DNA from: Burkholderia cenocepacia
GTDB lineage: Bacteria > Pseudomonadota > Gammaproteobacteria > Burkholderiales > Burkholderiaceae
Reading direction: 5' to 3'
Length of the DNA stretch: 64,000 nt
Assembly: GCF_014211915.1 (NCBI RefSeq)
Contig: NZ_CP060039.1
Coordinates: forward strand, 1,736,001 to 1,800,000
This document shows, one piece after another, positions 29,721 to 38,228 of the stretch. The number at the start of each line of letters is the position of its first letter. Position 1 is the stretch's first letter. Made by a program: the position numbers and the translations under genes. The notes below the pieces were generated by a model, which searched no databases, had not been told where the DNA came from, and worked only from the letters and a program-made list of their open reading frames with translations.

Positions 29721-30756
29721 GGCACGGATGCCGGCCGCCGCGTTGCTCGACGATTTTCTGGCGTTCACGCTCGCTGGTGACGCGCCGGCCGAACGGGACG
29801 GCGTCTGCGCGGGCGGCGCGGTGCGCTGGCAATGGCTCGGCGACGGGCTGCTCGCGTTCGAGCCGGCGGCGACCGACGCCGCGGCGCGCGCGAGCGTGCT
29901 CGTGTCGGCCGGCGTGCATGGCGACGAGACCGCGCCGATCGAGCTGCTGTCGATGCTCGCGCGCGACCTCGTGGCGGGTGCGCTGCCGCTCGCGTGCCGG
30001 CTGCTCGTCGTGCTCGGCAACGTGCCGGCGATGCGCGCGGGCGAACGCTATCTCGACGATGACCTGAACCGCCTGTTCAGCGGCCGTCACGCGCAGGTGC
30101 CCGCGAGTCGCGAAGCGCCGCGCGCCGCGCAGCTCGAAGCGGCGGCATCCGCGTTCTTCGGGGCGGCGCCGGCGGGCAGCGCACGCTGGCATATCGACAT
30201 GCACACGGCGATTCGCGCATCGGTGTTCGAACAGTTCGCGCTGCTGCCGCACACGGGCACGCCGCCCACGCGCGCGATGGTCGAATGGCTCGGCGATGCA
30301 CGCATCGCGGCCGTGCTGCTGCATACGGCGAAGGGCAACACGTATTCGCATTTCACGGCCGAGCATTGCGGCGCGCTCGCGTGCACGCTGGAGCTCGGCA
30401 AGGTGCGTCCGTTCGGCCAGAACGACCTGACGCGCTTCGCGCCGGCCGACCGCGCGGTGCGCAAGCTCGTGTCGGGTGGGCGGGCGGAAGGCGGTGCCAC
30501 GTTGCCGCGCGTGTTCACCGTCATCGACCAGATCACGAAGCAGAGCGACGCGCTCGAGCTGTTCGTCGCGGCCGACGTCGCGAACTTCACCGCGTTCACG
30601 CGCGGCACGGTGCTCGCGCAGGACGGCGACTACCGCTACACGGTGAAGCACGACGAGGAACGCATCGTGTTTCCGAACCCGACCGTGAAGCCCGGCCTGC
30701 GCGCGGGCCTGCTCGTCGTCGATACGACGCGCGACACGCTGGCCGCACTCGTCTGA
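29704..30756 (+). CDS. astE: Succinylglutamate desuccinylase
   Basis: The zinc carboxypeptidase-like (AstE/AspA family) enzyme releases succinate and glutamate, the last AST step. Zinc ligands are His and Glu in [16 protein letters not shown] and His in [20 protein letters not shown] and [18 protein letters not shown] follow, with the catalytic Glu. The start is ambiguous: ATG 29704 (350 residues) overlaps astB, while ATG 29728 (342 residues) follows GAGG at 29719-29722 and may be the true start. It ends the six-gene unit; about 350 bases follow before the next gene. Confidence 0.93.
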   Translation: MTSSAEARMPAAALLDDFLAFTLAGDAPAERDGVCAGGAVRWQWLGDGLLAFEPAATDAAARASVLVSAGVHGDETAPIELLSMLARDLVAGALPLACRLLVVLGNVPAMRAGERYLDDDLNRLFSGRHAQVPASREAPRAAQLEAAASAFFGAAPAGSARWHIDMHTAIRASVFEQFALLPHTGTPPTRAMVEWLGDARIAAVLLHTAKGNTYSHFTAEHCGALACTLELGKVRPFGQNDLTRFAPADRAVRKLVSGGRAEGGATLPRVFTVIDQITKQSDALELFVAADVANFTAFTRGTVLAQDGDYRYTVKHDEERIVFPNPTVKPGLRAGLLVVDTTRDTLAALV

Positions 30757-31112
30757 TCAGGGTGCGATCGTGCGGGCTGCGGCGACTCGCAGTCCGCGCA
30801 TCGTCTCGCGGTCCCTTCATTTTTTTGCGATAACACCCGCCCGCCGCACGGCCGGCGCACGCGCCACGCTTGCGTATTTGCGACACCGTCTTGCGAGTTC
30901 GACGGGGCGCGTGGCGGCTCCCGGACGCGCAGCGCAGCATTGCATATCGGTGGCCGCTTTGCCATATCGGGCCGCGCGGATTGGTACAATCGCGGCCTTG
31001 CGGCTGTTGCGCCGCATCACGGCGCGGCATCGGCATTGTCGGTGTCATCCGACCCTGCAATGATGCATGCGCCCGTAGTTCCGGAACATTCGAGTATCGA
31101 GGAGAACACCTG
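30757..31112. promoter_or_regulatory. 356-base control region of the basic amino acid binding protein
   Basis: No gene is present. On the minus strand, TGTCGC-N8-AA at 30870-30885 is an exact match to the Pseudomonas ArgR consensus. A TACAAT at 30985-30990 could be a -10 element for the rightward gene, with TTGCCA (30959-30964) a poorly spaced -35. CGAGGAG at 31099-31105 is the ribosome site. Confidence 0.55.
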
Positions 31113-31907
31113 ATGAAGTTGGATTGGCGTAAAGTGGCCGCGCATGCGGTGGTGGCGGCATCGGCGATGGCGGCAGGCAGCGCGTTTGCCGCGGATCTGA
31201 AGGAGATCCGGTTCGGCGTCGAGGCCTCGTACGCACCGTTCGAATACAAGACGCCCGACGGCAAGCTGACCGGCTTCGACATCGACATCGGCAACGCGGT
31301 GTGCGCGAAGCTGAAGACCAAGTGCGTGTGGGTCGAGAACGACTTCGACGGCCTGATCCCGGCGCTGCAGGCGCGCAAGTTCGACGCGATCAACTCGGAC
31401 ATGACGATCACCGAGCAGCGCAAGCACGCGATCGCATTCACCGATCCGATCTACACGATTCCGAACCAGCTGATCGCGAAGCAGGGCAGCGGCCTGCTGC
31501 CGACCCCGCAATCGCTGAAGGGCAAGCGCGTCGGCGTGCTGCAGGGCACGATCCAGGAAGCGTATGCAAAGAAGAAGTGGGCGCCGGCCGGTGTTGAAGT
31601 CGTGCCGTACCAGACGCAGGATCTGGCGTACGCCGACCTGAAGTCGGGCCGTCTCGACGCGACCTTCCAGGATTCGGAAGCCGGCTCGAAGGGCTTCCTG
31701 ACGAAGCCGCAAGGCCAGGGCTTCGCGTTCGCGGGCGGCACGGTCAGCGACACCGAGATCCTCGGCTCGGGCGTCGGCTTCGGCCTGCGCAAGAACGACG
31801 CGGCACTGAAGACCGCGCTCGATCAGGCGCTGAAGGAACTGAAGGCCGACGGCACGATCGACAACCTCGCGAAGAAGTACTTCAGCGTGCCCGTCACGCT
31901 CAAGTAA
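31113..31907 (+). CDS. Lysine/arginine/ornithine periplasmic binding protein (AotJ/ArgT-like)
   Basis: The type II periplasmic-binding protein has 264 residues and a Sec signal peptide (MKLDWRKVAAHAVVAASAMA, cleavage at AFA about residue 26). IRFGVEASYAPFEYKTPDG, KLTGFDIDIGNAVCAKLKTK, DGLIPALQARKFDAINSDMT and LGSGVGFGLRKND are the HisJ/ArgT/AotJ family blocks, including the ligand-contact Arg and Asp segments. CGAGGAG precedes ATG at 31113. The permease and ATPase genes lie 10 kb upstream beyond the AST genes. The binding protein has its own promoter region and terminator, which allows the high stoichiometry such proteins need. Confidence 0.92.
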   Translation: MKLDWRKVAAHAVVAASAMAAGSAFAADLKEIRFGVEASYAPFEYKTPDGKLTGFDIDIGNAVCAKLKTKCVWVENDFDGLIPALQARKFDAINSDMTITEQRKHAIAFTDPIYTIPNQLIAKQGSGLLPTPQSLKGKRVGVLQGTIQEAYAKKKWAPAGVEVVPYQTQDLAYADLKSGRLDATFQDSEAGSKGFLTKPQGQGFAFAGGTVSDTEILGSGVGFGLRKNDAALKTALDQALKELKADGTIDNLAKKYFSVPVTLK

Positions 31908-31938
31908 GCGCATCGCTCGAGCGCACGCTGTTGCAAAG

Positions 31939-31970
31939 AAAACCCGGCCGCTGATGCGGCCGGGTTTTTC
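31939..31970 (+). terminator. Rho-independent terminator after the binding protein gene
   Basis: AAAACCCGGCCGC (31939-31951) pairs perfectly with GCGGCCGGGTTTT across a TGAT loop. A T run follows at 31965-31969. It sits 31 bases after the stop. Confidence 0.92.
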
Positions 31971-32006
31971 TTTTGGGGAGCGAAAACGCCGGACGCGCGC
32001 CGGCCG

Positions 32007-33515
32007 TCAGCCTGGCTGCGCGGGAAAGAACCGCCCCAGCTCGCGCGCGAGTTCGTTGAGCACGGCCATCTCCTGCTGCGAGATCTTGCGTGCGGGTTGC
32101 GCGCCGGCCCAGTCGCCGTACAGCAGCGCGACACTCGTCGTGCCGACGCGCACGGGCAGCAGCACGAATGCGCGCGTGTCGTCGAACGCGTCGAGATACC
32201 ACGCGGGCAGGCGCTTCATCATCTTTGGCTCCTGCGCCTGCTCGATGAAGATGCCGACCGAGTTCGAGATCGCGAGATGAAACACGTCCGGCTCGAAGCG
32301 TTCGTCGAAGCGCAGCCGGTCGAGCGCCGTGTCGACGCCGGGGCCGAAGCCCAGGCGCGCGGCGAACGTACCGTCGTCGTGACGCACGAACATCACGGTG
32401 CGCGTGAAGGCGAGGCCGGCCAGCAGGCTTTCCGACGCGAGCGCGAGCACCGGCGTCAGCACGTGCTCGGACGGCAGCGCGCGCAGGTCGGCCAGACCGG
32501 CTTCGAGGCAGGCCTCGGGCGCGGCCTGCGCGCGTGCGATCGCATCGGCGTTCGCGCGCAGCTCGACGATCTCGCGCATCACGGTGTCGCTCGCTTCCTC
32601 GCGCGCGAGCCGTTCGGCGATCTCGACGAGCGCGTCGGATTCCATGTCGAGCTCCGCGCCGTAGTGCTGCGCGAGCGCCGCGATGCGCGCGTCGCGCTGC
32701 GGGCTCGCGGGCATGACGAGCGCGCCGGCGACGTCGGTCGAGCAGCGGCTCACCGCGCGCAGCCAGCGGATGCGGTCGGCCGGGCCGTCGTCTGCCGCCG
32801 GGCCCGCGTGGCGGGCGTCGCCGTCGTCGTCGAACGCGTCGGCGTGCGCCGCGTGATCTCCGTTGGCCATCCCCGCGCGGATCACGTCGGGCAGCCGCCA
32901 GCGCGCGGCGGCTTCGAGACCGATCTCGTCGAAGCCGACGCCGAGCACGTCGACGCAGGCGGCCGATTCGTCGCCGTTCAACTCGGCCGCGCGGCGGCGG
33001 ATGTGATCCCATTCGTTGTCGAGATAGCAGACCACCAGCAGCTTGCCGACCTGGCGCATCAGCGTGCAGACGACGGCTTCCTCGCCCGAGCGCAGTTCGG
33101 CGCGCTCGGTGAGCTTGCGCGCGACGCAGCCGGACAGCAGCGCGCGGTTCAGTGCCAGCTTCGCGTCGATGCGCCGCGGCGTGCTCTGATGGAAATGGTC
33201 GACGAGCTTCAACCCGACGACGAGATGGCCGACGGCGTCCATGCCGAGCACCATCAGTGCGCGGGTCACGGTGGTGATGTTGCCGCCGAACGCCATGTAC
33301 ATCGCGGAGTTCGCGAGCCGCAGCACTTTCTGCGTGAGCGCGAAGTCCGACAGCACGACGCGCACGAGCGCGGTGAAGTCGAGGTCGTCGTTCTTCATCG
33401 CGGCCATCGTCGCGCGCAGCGATTCCGACAGCAGCGGGAAATCGCCCCGTTCGTTCATCCGGGCCCACAGCTTGTCGAGCAGCGCGGTGCGGGGCAGGTA
33501 TTCGGTGGTTGACAT
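32007..33515 (-). CDS. HDOD-domain signalling protein
   Basis: The 502-residue protein has an HDOD domain (about 20-215), a degenerate HD-type module common in bacterial signal transduction. Recognisable parts are DLDFTALVRVVLSDFALTQK, VLRLANSAMY and ITTVTRALMVLGMDAVGHLV. The catalytic HD pair of true HD-GYP phosphodiesterases is absent. The C-terminal half (about 290-500) looks GAF-like: LTPVLALASESLLAG, TVMFVRHDDGTFAARLGFGP and FVLLPVRVGTTSVALLYGDW. The PAS-GGDEF-EAL gene upstream is 27 bases away on the same strand, so the two probably form one operon for cyclic-di-GMP-linked control. Confidence 0.85.
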   Translation of the reverse strand: MSTTEYLPRTALLDKLWARMNERGDFPLLSESLRATMAAMKNDDLDFTALVRVVLSDFALTQKVLRLANSAMYMAFGGNITTVTRALMVLGMDAVGHLVVGLKLVDHFHQSTPRRIDAKLALNRALLSGCVARKLTERAELRSGEEAVVCTLMRQVGKLLVVCYLDNEWDHIRRRAAELNGDESAACVDVLGVGFDEIGLEAAARWRLPDVIRAGMANGDHAAHADAFDDDGDARHAGPAADDGPADRIRWLRAVSRCSTDVAGALVMPASPQRDARIAALAQHYGAELDMESDALVEIAERLAREEASDTVMREIVELRANADAIARAQAAPEACLEAGLADLRALPSEHVLTPVLALASESLLAGLAFTRTVMFVRHDDGTFAARLGFGPGVDTALDRLRFDERFEPDVFHLAISNSVGIFIEQAQEPKMMKRLPAWYLDAFDDTRAFVLLPVRVGTTSVALLYGDWAGAQPARKISQQEMAVLNELARELGRFFPAQPG

Positions 33516-33542
33516 ACGGATCTGTTCGGTTCGCCGCGCGCG

Positions 33543-35378
33543 TCAGGCGGCGGCGTGCAGGTGCAGCTGCTGCGCCTCGAAGCGCCGCGCGAGCTCCTCG
33601 GACGGCAGCGCCTGGCAGACGAGCCAGCCCTGGATGTGATTGCAGCCCATCTCCGACAGCAGCGCGCGCTGCGCCTCGGTCTCGACGCCTTCGGCAACGA
33701 GCTCGAGATCCAGTGTCTGCGCGAGGCCGACCACCGCGGACACGATCGCGCGGTCGTTGCGCGACGTCAGCAGGTTCTCGACGAAACTGCGGTCGATCTT
33801 CAGCTTCGCGAGCGGGAAACGCTGCAGATAGGCGAGGCTCGAATAGCCGGTGCCGAAATCGTCGATCGCGAAGCGGATGCCGAGACCGGTCAGTTCCTCG
33901 AGCAGGATTTTCGCGTGCGCGGGATCGTGCATCAGCAGGCTTTCGGTGATTTCGAGCACGATGCGGCGCGGGTCGATGCCGGTCAGCGCGATCGCCTCGC
34001 GCACGCTCTGCGTGAAGCGCGGGTCGCGGAACTGCTGCGGCGACACGTTGACCGCCACGTATTGCAGCGCGAGCCCCTGGCCGTCCCACGCGACGAGCTG
34101 CATGCACGCGGCCTTGAGCACCCAGTTGCCGAGGTAGTTGATCAGGCCGATCGATTCGGCGAGCGGGATGAAGGTGGCCGGCGGCACGAGGCCGTGCACC
34201 GGATGGCGCCAGCGGATCAGTGCCTCGACGCCGACCACCGCGCCCGACTGGCTGCGCGTGATCGGCTGGAAATGGAGCGAAAACTCGCCGTTGCGCACGC
34301 CGTCGTACAGATCCGCCTCGAGCTTGAGCCGTTCGGCGTCGGCCGGATCGTCGACGGGCGCATGGAACGCGAGCGCGTTGCCGCCCGATGCCTTCGCCTG
34401 CGCGAGCGCGTGGTCGGCGCGGCGCAGCAGCGGGCTGTGATGCTGCGCCCGGTGCGGTGCGGCACGTTCGTCGGGATAGAGCGCGATGCCGATGCTCGCG
34501 GACAGGTGCACGGTCTGCCCCTGGAATACATAGGGCTCGCGCACCGCGGCCTGCAGCCGGCGCGCGAGCGCATCGGCGGCATGGCTCGCCTGCGCGCGGT
34601 CCGCTGCGCCCAGCACGACCGCGAACTTGTCGCTCGCGACGCGCGCGAGCCGCTCGTTCGGCGTGACGAGCGCCTTCAGCCGCTGCGCGGTCTCGCGCAG
34701 CAGCATGTCGCCGGCGTCGTAGCCGAGCGCGCGGTTGATCCGCTGGTAGTCGTCGAGGTCGAGCAGCAGCAGCGCCGCGCAGGTGCCGTCCTCGTCGGCC
34801 GTCTGCTGCGCGGCCATCAGCGCCGGCACGAGCGCGGACAGGTTGTCGAGCCCCGTCATCGGGTCGTGGTGCATTTCGTACGTCAGGCGAGCCTCGAGCG
34901 CGCGCCACGACGACACGTCGAACGCCGCGATCGCGAAGCCGTCGACGCCGTGGTGGCGGCTCTTGAACGCGCGGATCTCGACGTCCAGCGGGTAGGTGAG
35001 CGACTTGACGATGCACATCGTCGCCTTCTCGACCTGGCTGGAACGGGCGGCGCGTGCAAGCAGGCCTTCGAGCGCCGGGGTATCCTGTTCGGCGATCAGG
35101 TCGCGCAGCGTCAGCGTATGCAGATAGTCGCGGTGGTAGCCGATGAAGCGCAGGCTGGCGTCGGACACGTACAGAAAGCGCAGCTCGCGGTCGACGTGGG
35201 CGAGGAAATCCACCGTGCCGACCGTCTGTTCCAGCCAGTTGCGCACGGAGTCGTCGCGGCGCGGCGCGACGGCGCGCGCGGGCATCAGCGCGCCGCCCGA
35301 CCGAGCGAAGCGTCGCAGCGTATGCAAGGCGCTGCGCCAGGAGCCCTTGCGTGACGTCTGTTTCCTGTTGGCTTCCAT
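33543..35378 (-). CDS. PAS-GGDEF(degenerate)-EAL cyclic-di-GMP phosphodiesterase
   Basis: The 611-residue protein has an N-terminal PAS-like sensor (about 45-165), a GGDEF-fold domain (about 170-335) and an EAL domain (about 350-600). The GGDEF signature is replaced by ASDKF in LARVASDKFAVVL, so cyclase activity is not expected. The EAL domain keeps VEALIRW, VNVSPQQF, ITESLL, DDFGTGYSSL, LKIDRSF and AEGVETEAQ. It therefore should hydrolyse c-di-GMP, possibly with GTP sensed by the dead GGDEF. No transmembrane helix is visible, so it is cytosolic. The start at 35378 (MEANRKQTSRKG) follows AGCGAGAAAC; longer upstream sequence was excluded. Confidence 0.9.
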   Translation of the reverse strand: MEANRKQTSRKGSWRSALHTLRRFARSGGALMPARAVAPRRDDSVRNWLEQTVGTVDFLAHVDRELRFLYVSDASLRFIGYHRDYLHTLTLRDLIAEQDTPALEGLLARAARSSQVEKATMCIVKSLTYPLDVEIRAFKSRHHGVDGFAIAAFDVSSWRALEARLTYEMHHDPMTGLDNLSALVPALMAAQQTADEDGTCAALLLLDLDDYQRINRALGYDAGDMLLRETAQRLKALVTPNERLARVASDKFAVVLGAADRAQASHAADALARRLQAAVREPYVFQGQTVHLSASIGIALYPDERAAPHRAQHHSPLLRRADHALAQAKASGGNALAFHAPVDDPADAERLKLEADLYDGVRNGEFSLHFQPITRSQSGAVVGVEALIRWRHPVHGLVPPATFIPLAESIGLINYLGNWVLKAACMQLVAWDGQGLALQYVAVNVSPQQFRDPRFTQSVREAIALTGIDPRRIVLEITESLLMHDPAHAKILLEELTGLGIRFAIDDFGTGYSSLAYLQRFPLAKLKIDRSFVENLLTSRNDRAIVSAVVGLAQTLDLELVAEGVETEAQRALLSEMGCNHIQGWLVCQALPSEELARRFEAQQLHLHAAA

Positions 35379-35563
35379 GTTTCTCGCTGACGTGAAGGGC
35401 TGGAACCGGTTGTCCGGAAGGAATAACGGCAGACTGTCAGAAATCTTTAACGGGCCGGCCGCGGGCGGCGCTGCCGCAGTCCGGATCAACGAGGCAGGCG
35501 TTCGACAGGCGAACACCTGAATGGCCTGCATCGAGGCCGACTTTATAAGAAATGAGGACGCAG

Positions 35564-36112
35564 ATGAAGCGAAAACTGTTGCTGGGCGCCATGGCGGCGC
35601 TGGTGGCCGGCCATGCGCTGCTGGCGCAGGCGGAACTGAGGCCGGGCGCCGCGGCGCCCGATTTCACGACGCAGGCGTCGCTGGGCGGCAAGACTTACAC
35701 GTACTCGCTCGCGGACGCACTGAAGCAGGGGCCGGTCGTGCTGTATTTCTATCCGGCTGCGTTCACGAAGGGCTGCACGATCGAGGCGCATGCGTTCGCG
35801 GACGCGGTCGACCGTTACAAGGCTTACGGCGCGACGGTGATCGGCGTGTCGGCCGACAACATCGACACGCTGACGAAGTTCTCGGTGAGCGAGTGCCGCA
35901 GCAAGTTCCCGGTGGCGGCCGACCCGGACGCGAAGATCATCCGCGAATACGACGCGAAGCTGCCGGCGCTCGACCGGGCCAACCGCGTGTCCTATGTGAT
36001 TTCGCCGGAAGGGAAGGTTCTCTACGAATACACGAGCCTGTCGCCCGACAAGCACGTCGAGAACACGCTCGCCGCCGTGAAGGCGTGGGCCGACGCGCAT
36101 CCGAAGCAGTAA
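35564..36112 (+). CDS. Periplasmic peroxiredoxin (AhpC/TSA, PrxQ-like)
   Basis: The 182-residue thiol peroxidase has a signal peptide (MKRKLLLGAMAALVAGHALL, cleavage after AQA about residue 23). The thioredoxin-fold motif FYPAAFTKGCTIEAHAF carries the peroxidatic Cys at residue 71. A second Cys in FSVSECRSKF could be the resolving residue. GVSADNIDTL is typical of the PrxQ/BCP branch. ATG 35564 is preferred over 35552 because GAGG at 35554-35557 is then correctly spaced. Export is unusual for PrxQ-type enzymes, which are mostly cytosolic, and suggests defence against external peroxide. Confidence 0.88.
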   Translation: MKRKLLLGAMAALVAGHALLAQAELRPGAAAPDFTTQASLGGKTYTYSLADALKQGPVVLYFYPAAFTKGCTIEAHAFADAVDRYKAYGATVIGVSADNIDTLTKFSVSECRSKFPVAADPDAKIIREYDAKLPALDRANRVSYVISPEGKVLYEYTSLSPDKHVENTLAAVKAWADAHPKQ

Positions 36113-36132
36113 GCGGCTGCCCCGCACGTGAA

Positions 36133-36201
36133 AACGGCCCGTCGTGCGGGCCGCGGGCACGGGCATGCGCCGCCCTTCCGGGAGGCGCGCGACGGGCCGT
36201 T
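36133..36201. terminator. Long hairpin between convergent genes
   Basis: AACGGCCCGTCG (36133-36144) pairs perfectly with CGACGGGCCGTT (36190-36201), with further GC-rich pairing inside. The right arm overlaps the stop of the leftward gene. Likely a shared transcription end; T runs are short. Confidence 0.55.
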
Positions 36202-36829
36202 ACGCGCGCAATGCCTGTTCGATCGGCACGCTGCCGCCGACGAAGCCGACGATCTTGCGCGAGATGCCGAGCTTGATCGCCTCGATCGCGGCCCATGCAA
36301 CATCCTGGCGCGAGACGGGCGGCGCGGGCTCGAGCCACCGGTCGGTCAGCGCGATCTTGCCGACGCCCGGATCGTCCGTGAGCGGGCCCGGGCGCAGGAT
36401 CACATAGTCGACGCCCGACGCGATCACGCGCTCGTCGCCTTCGCGCTTCATCTGCGAATAGTGGTGCAGCGCGTCCGGGCCCTGCTCGGGCCGGTACGCG
36501 GACAGCGAGCTGACCACCACGAGCTTCTGCGTGTTGTAGGCCAGCGCGTAGTCGGCCGCGCGGGCGACCGCGTCGCGGTCGACCTGCTCCTCTTCGGTCG
36601 CACCGTCCGATTCCGCCGAGCCTGCCGTGTAGATCACGTGCGTGATGCCCTGGAACGCGTGCGAGAAATCGTTCGTCAGATCGGCCTCGACGACCCGTGC
36701 GCCCGCCAGCGCATAGCCGTGCCGGCGCACGAGCGCCGTGACCTCGAACTCCGGCTGCTTCAGCAGCAGATCCGCGCAGGCCTGGCCCGTCCGGCCGGTC
36801 GCGCCAATCAGCAGTACCTTCGTCGTCAT
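36200..36829 (-). CDS. NAD(P)-binding atypical short-chain dehydrogenase (NmrA/YwnB-like)
   Basis: The 209-residue Rossmann-fold protein begins MTTKVLLIGATGRTGQACAD with the GATGxTG nucleotide motif. VVEADLTND, HVIYTAGSAES, KLVVVSSLSAYRPEQ and DYVILRPGPLTDD mark the atypical SDR5/NmrA-like group. Members act as NAD(P)H-dependent reductases or redox sensors. The substrate cannot be told. GGAGCGG before the ATG at 36829 fixes the start. It is monocistronic and convergent with the peroxiredoxin gene. Confidence 0.85.
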   Translation of the reverse strand: MTTKVLLIGATGRTGQACADLLLKQPEFEVTALVRRHGYALAGARVVEADLTNDFSHAFQGITHVIYTAGSAESDGATEEEQVDRDAVARAADYALAYNTQKLVVVSSLSAYRPEQGPDALHHYSQMKREGDERVIASGVDYVILRPGPLTDDPGVGKIALTDRWLEPAPPVSRQDVAWAAIEAIKLGISRKIVGFVGGSVPIEQALRA

Positions 36830-36983
36830 GAAACCGCTCCTTGCTCGATGCGTCATCCATCCAGATAGGGACGGACGACCGATAACTCAAGTGTAATGTC
36901 GAATCGACCCGGCGGCGGGGGTGTAATAAGGGGCGTACCGGCATCGGGCGTACCGGCGTTCATTCATCAGTTGCTCCGAGAAA

Positions 36984-38125
36984 CCTCGTCCTTCAGGACG
37001 GGGAGGAAAGGAGCGCCGCTGTTTGACAGCGGCATTCCACCGTTAAAATGGCCGGCATGATCCTTGTCTATCGCTACCGGGTGAAATCGCTCAACGGACT
37101 GCTCAACAAGCAGAGCCGCGCGGTGAACTACGTCTGGAACTTCTGCAACGACACGCAGAAGCACGCGCTCAAGTGGGGCAAGAAGTGGCCGACGGGATTC
37201 GACCTGAACGTGCTGACGACCGGCAGCAGCAAGGCGCTCGGCATCCACTCCGGCACGATTAACGCGACGTGTGAGCAATATGCGAACTCGCGCAGTCAGC
37301 ACCGTCGGCCCTACCTGCGCTATCGCGGCAGGAAATCGCTGGGCTGGGTGCCGCTGAAGGGCCGTGACCTGAAGCGCGAAGGTGACGCGTTCCGTTTCGC
37401 CGGCAACACGTTTCGCGTGTTCAACAGCCGACCGCTTCCCGAAGGCAAGATCAAGGATGGAATCAACTTTGCGCAGGATGCACGCGGCAACTGGTTTCTC
37501 AACATCGTGATCGAGATGCCGGATGTGCACGCCCGCCCGATCCGTTCCGGCGTCGGCGTCGATCTTGGCCTGAAAGACTTCGCCACACTTTCGACCGGCG
37601 AGAAGCTGCCCAATGACCAGTTCGGCCGACGAGCGGCGGAAAAGCTGGCGAAAGCGCAGCGAGCACGAAAGCACAAGCGACATATCGCGAAGCTGCACGC
37701 AAAGGTCGCGAATGCGCGTGCCGATTTCCAGCACAAGCTCGCGCTCGATCTGGTGCGGCGCTTCGATTACATCGCGGTCGGCAACGTGTCGGCCGCAAAA
37801 CTTGCCAGAACCAGGATGGCAAAGAGCGTCTACGACGCATCCTGGTCGTCCTTCCGAAACAAGCTCCGCTATAAAGCGATCGCGCACGGGGCCACGTTCG
37901 AGGAAGTCGACGAAAGCGGTTCGACCCAGTCCTGTTCGGCGTGCGGATCGAAAGACAGCACGACGCGGCCGAAAGGTATCGCGGGACTGAGAATAAGAGA
38001 GTGGGTCTGCAGTGACTGTGGTGTCTTGCATGATCGAGATACCAACGCTGCGTTGAACATTCTCCGATGCGGACGTGCATCGCCAGGTGTGGGAACCCTC
38101 TCCCTTTAGGGAGAGGAGGACGTCA
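36984..38125 (+). mobile_element. IS200/IS605-type element carrying only tnpB
   Basis: A tnpB gene is bounded by two hairpins typical of IS605-superfamily ends. The left one is CCTCGTCCT-TC-AGGACGGGG (36984-37003, 9 bp with one G-T pair). The right one is CCTCTCCCT-TT-AGGGAGAGG (38097-38116), followed by AGGACGTCAA. No tnpA is present, so it is an IS1341-like passenger or a non-autonomous copy. Exact ends cannot be set without an empty-site comparison. There are no terminal inverted repeats or target duplications, as expected for this family. Confidence 0.75.
37057..38109 (+). CDS. tnpB: TnpB (OrfB) RNA-guided nuclease-family protein with altered RuvC-II site
   Basis: The 350-residue IS605 OrfB protein is the ancestor-type relative of Cas12. 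It has an N-terminal helical/WED region (LVYRYRVKSLNGLLNKQSRA), a RuvC fold and an inserted zinc ribbon (CSACG ... CSDCG). RuvC-I Asp169 (GVGVDLGLKDFATLS) and RuvC-III Asp328 (HDRDTNAALNI) are present. The RuvC-II position, normally Glu in the I-E-N-L block, reads VGNVSAAKLA, so Glu is Gly242. An acidic cluster FEEVDES (282-286) could supply a relocated Glu. ATG 37057 is chosen; 37048 is an alternative. The stop lies inside the right-end hairpin, as for tnpB genes whose 3' end overlaps the guide RNA. Confidence 0.92.
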   Translation: MILVYRYRVKSLNGLLNKQSRAVNYVWNFCNDTQKHALKWGKKWPTGFDLNVLTTGSSKALGIHSGTINATCEQYANSRSQHRRPYLRYRGRKSLGWVPLKGRDLKREGDAFRFAGNTFRVFNSRPLPEGKIKDGINFAQDARGNWFLNIVIEMPDVHARPIRSGVGVDLGLKDFATLSTGEKLPNDQFGRRAAEKLAKAQRARKHKRHIAKLHAKVANARADFQHKLALDLVRRFDYIAVGNVSAAKLARTRMAKSVYDASWSSFRNKLRYKAIAHGATFEEVDESGSTQSCSACGSKDSTTRPKGIAGLRIREWVCSDCGVLHDRDTNAALNILRCGRASPGVGTLSL

Positions 38126-38228
38126 ATCACACGGATGCGGGAATGACGCGCCGACCGGCTATCATGTGCGCGATGCATTTTTCGCCGCTACGTGTGAATA
38201 ACGCGGCGGCCCACCGGTTGGAGTACAC

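Noticed and set aside
31900..35016. Long minus-strand frame of about 1040 codons across the HDOD and EAL genes
   Set aside because: It is out of frame with both recognised proteins and its translation is Arg/Ala-rich without motifs.
36967..38178. Minus-strand frame of about 400 codons opposite tnpB
   Set aside because: The plus strand encodes a recognisable TnpB with RuvC and zinc-ribbon motifs; the minus frame has none.
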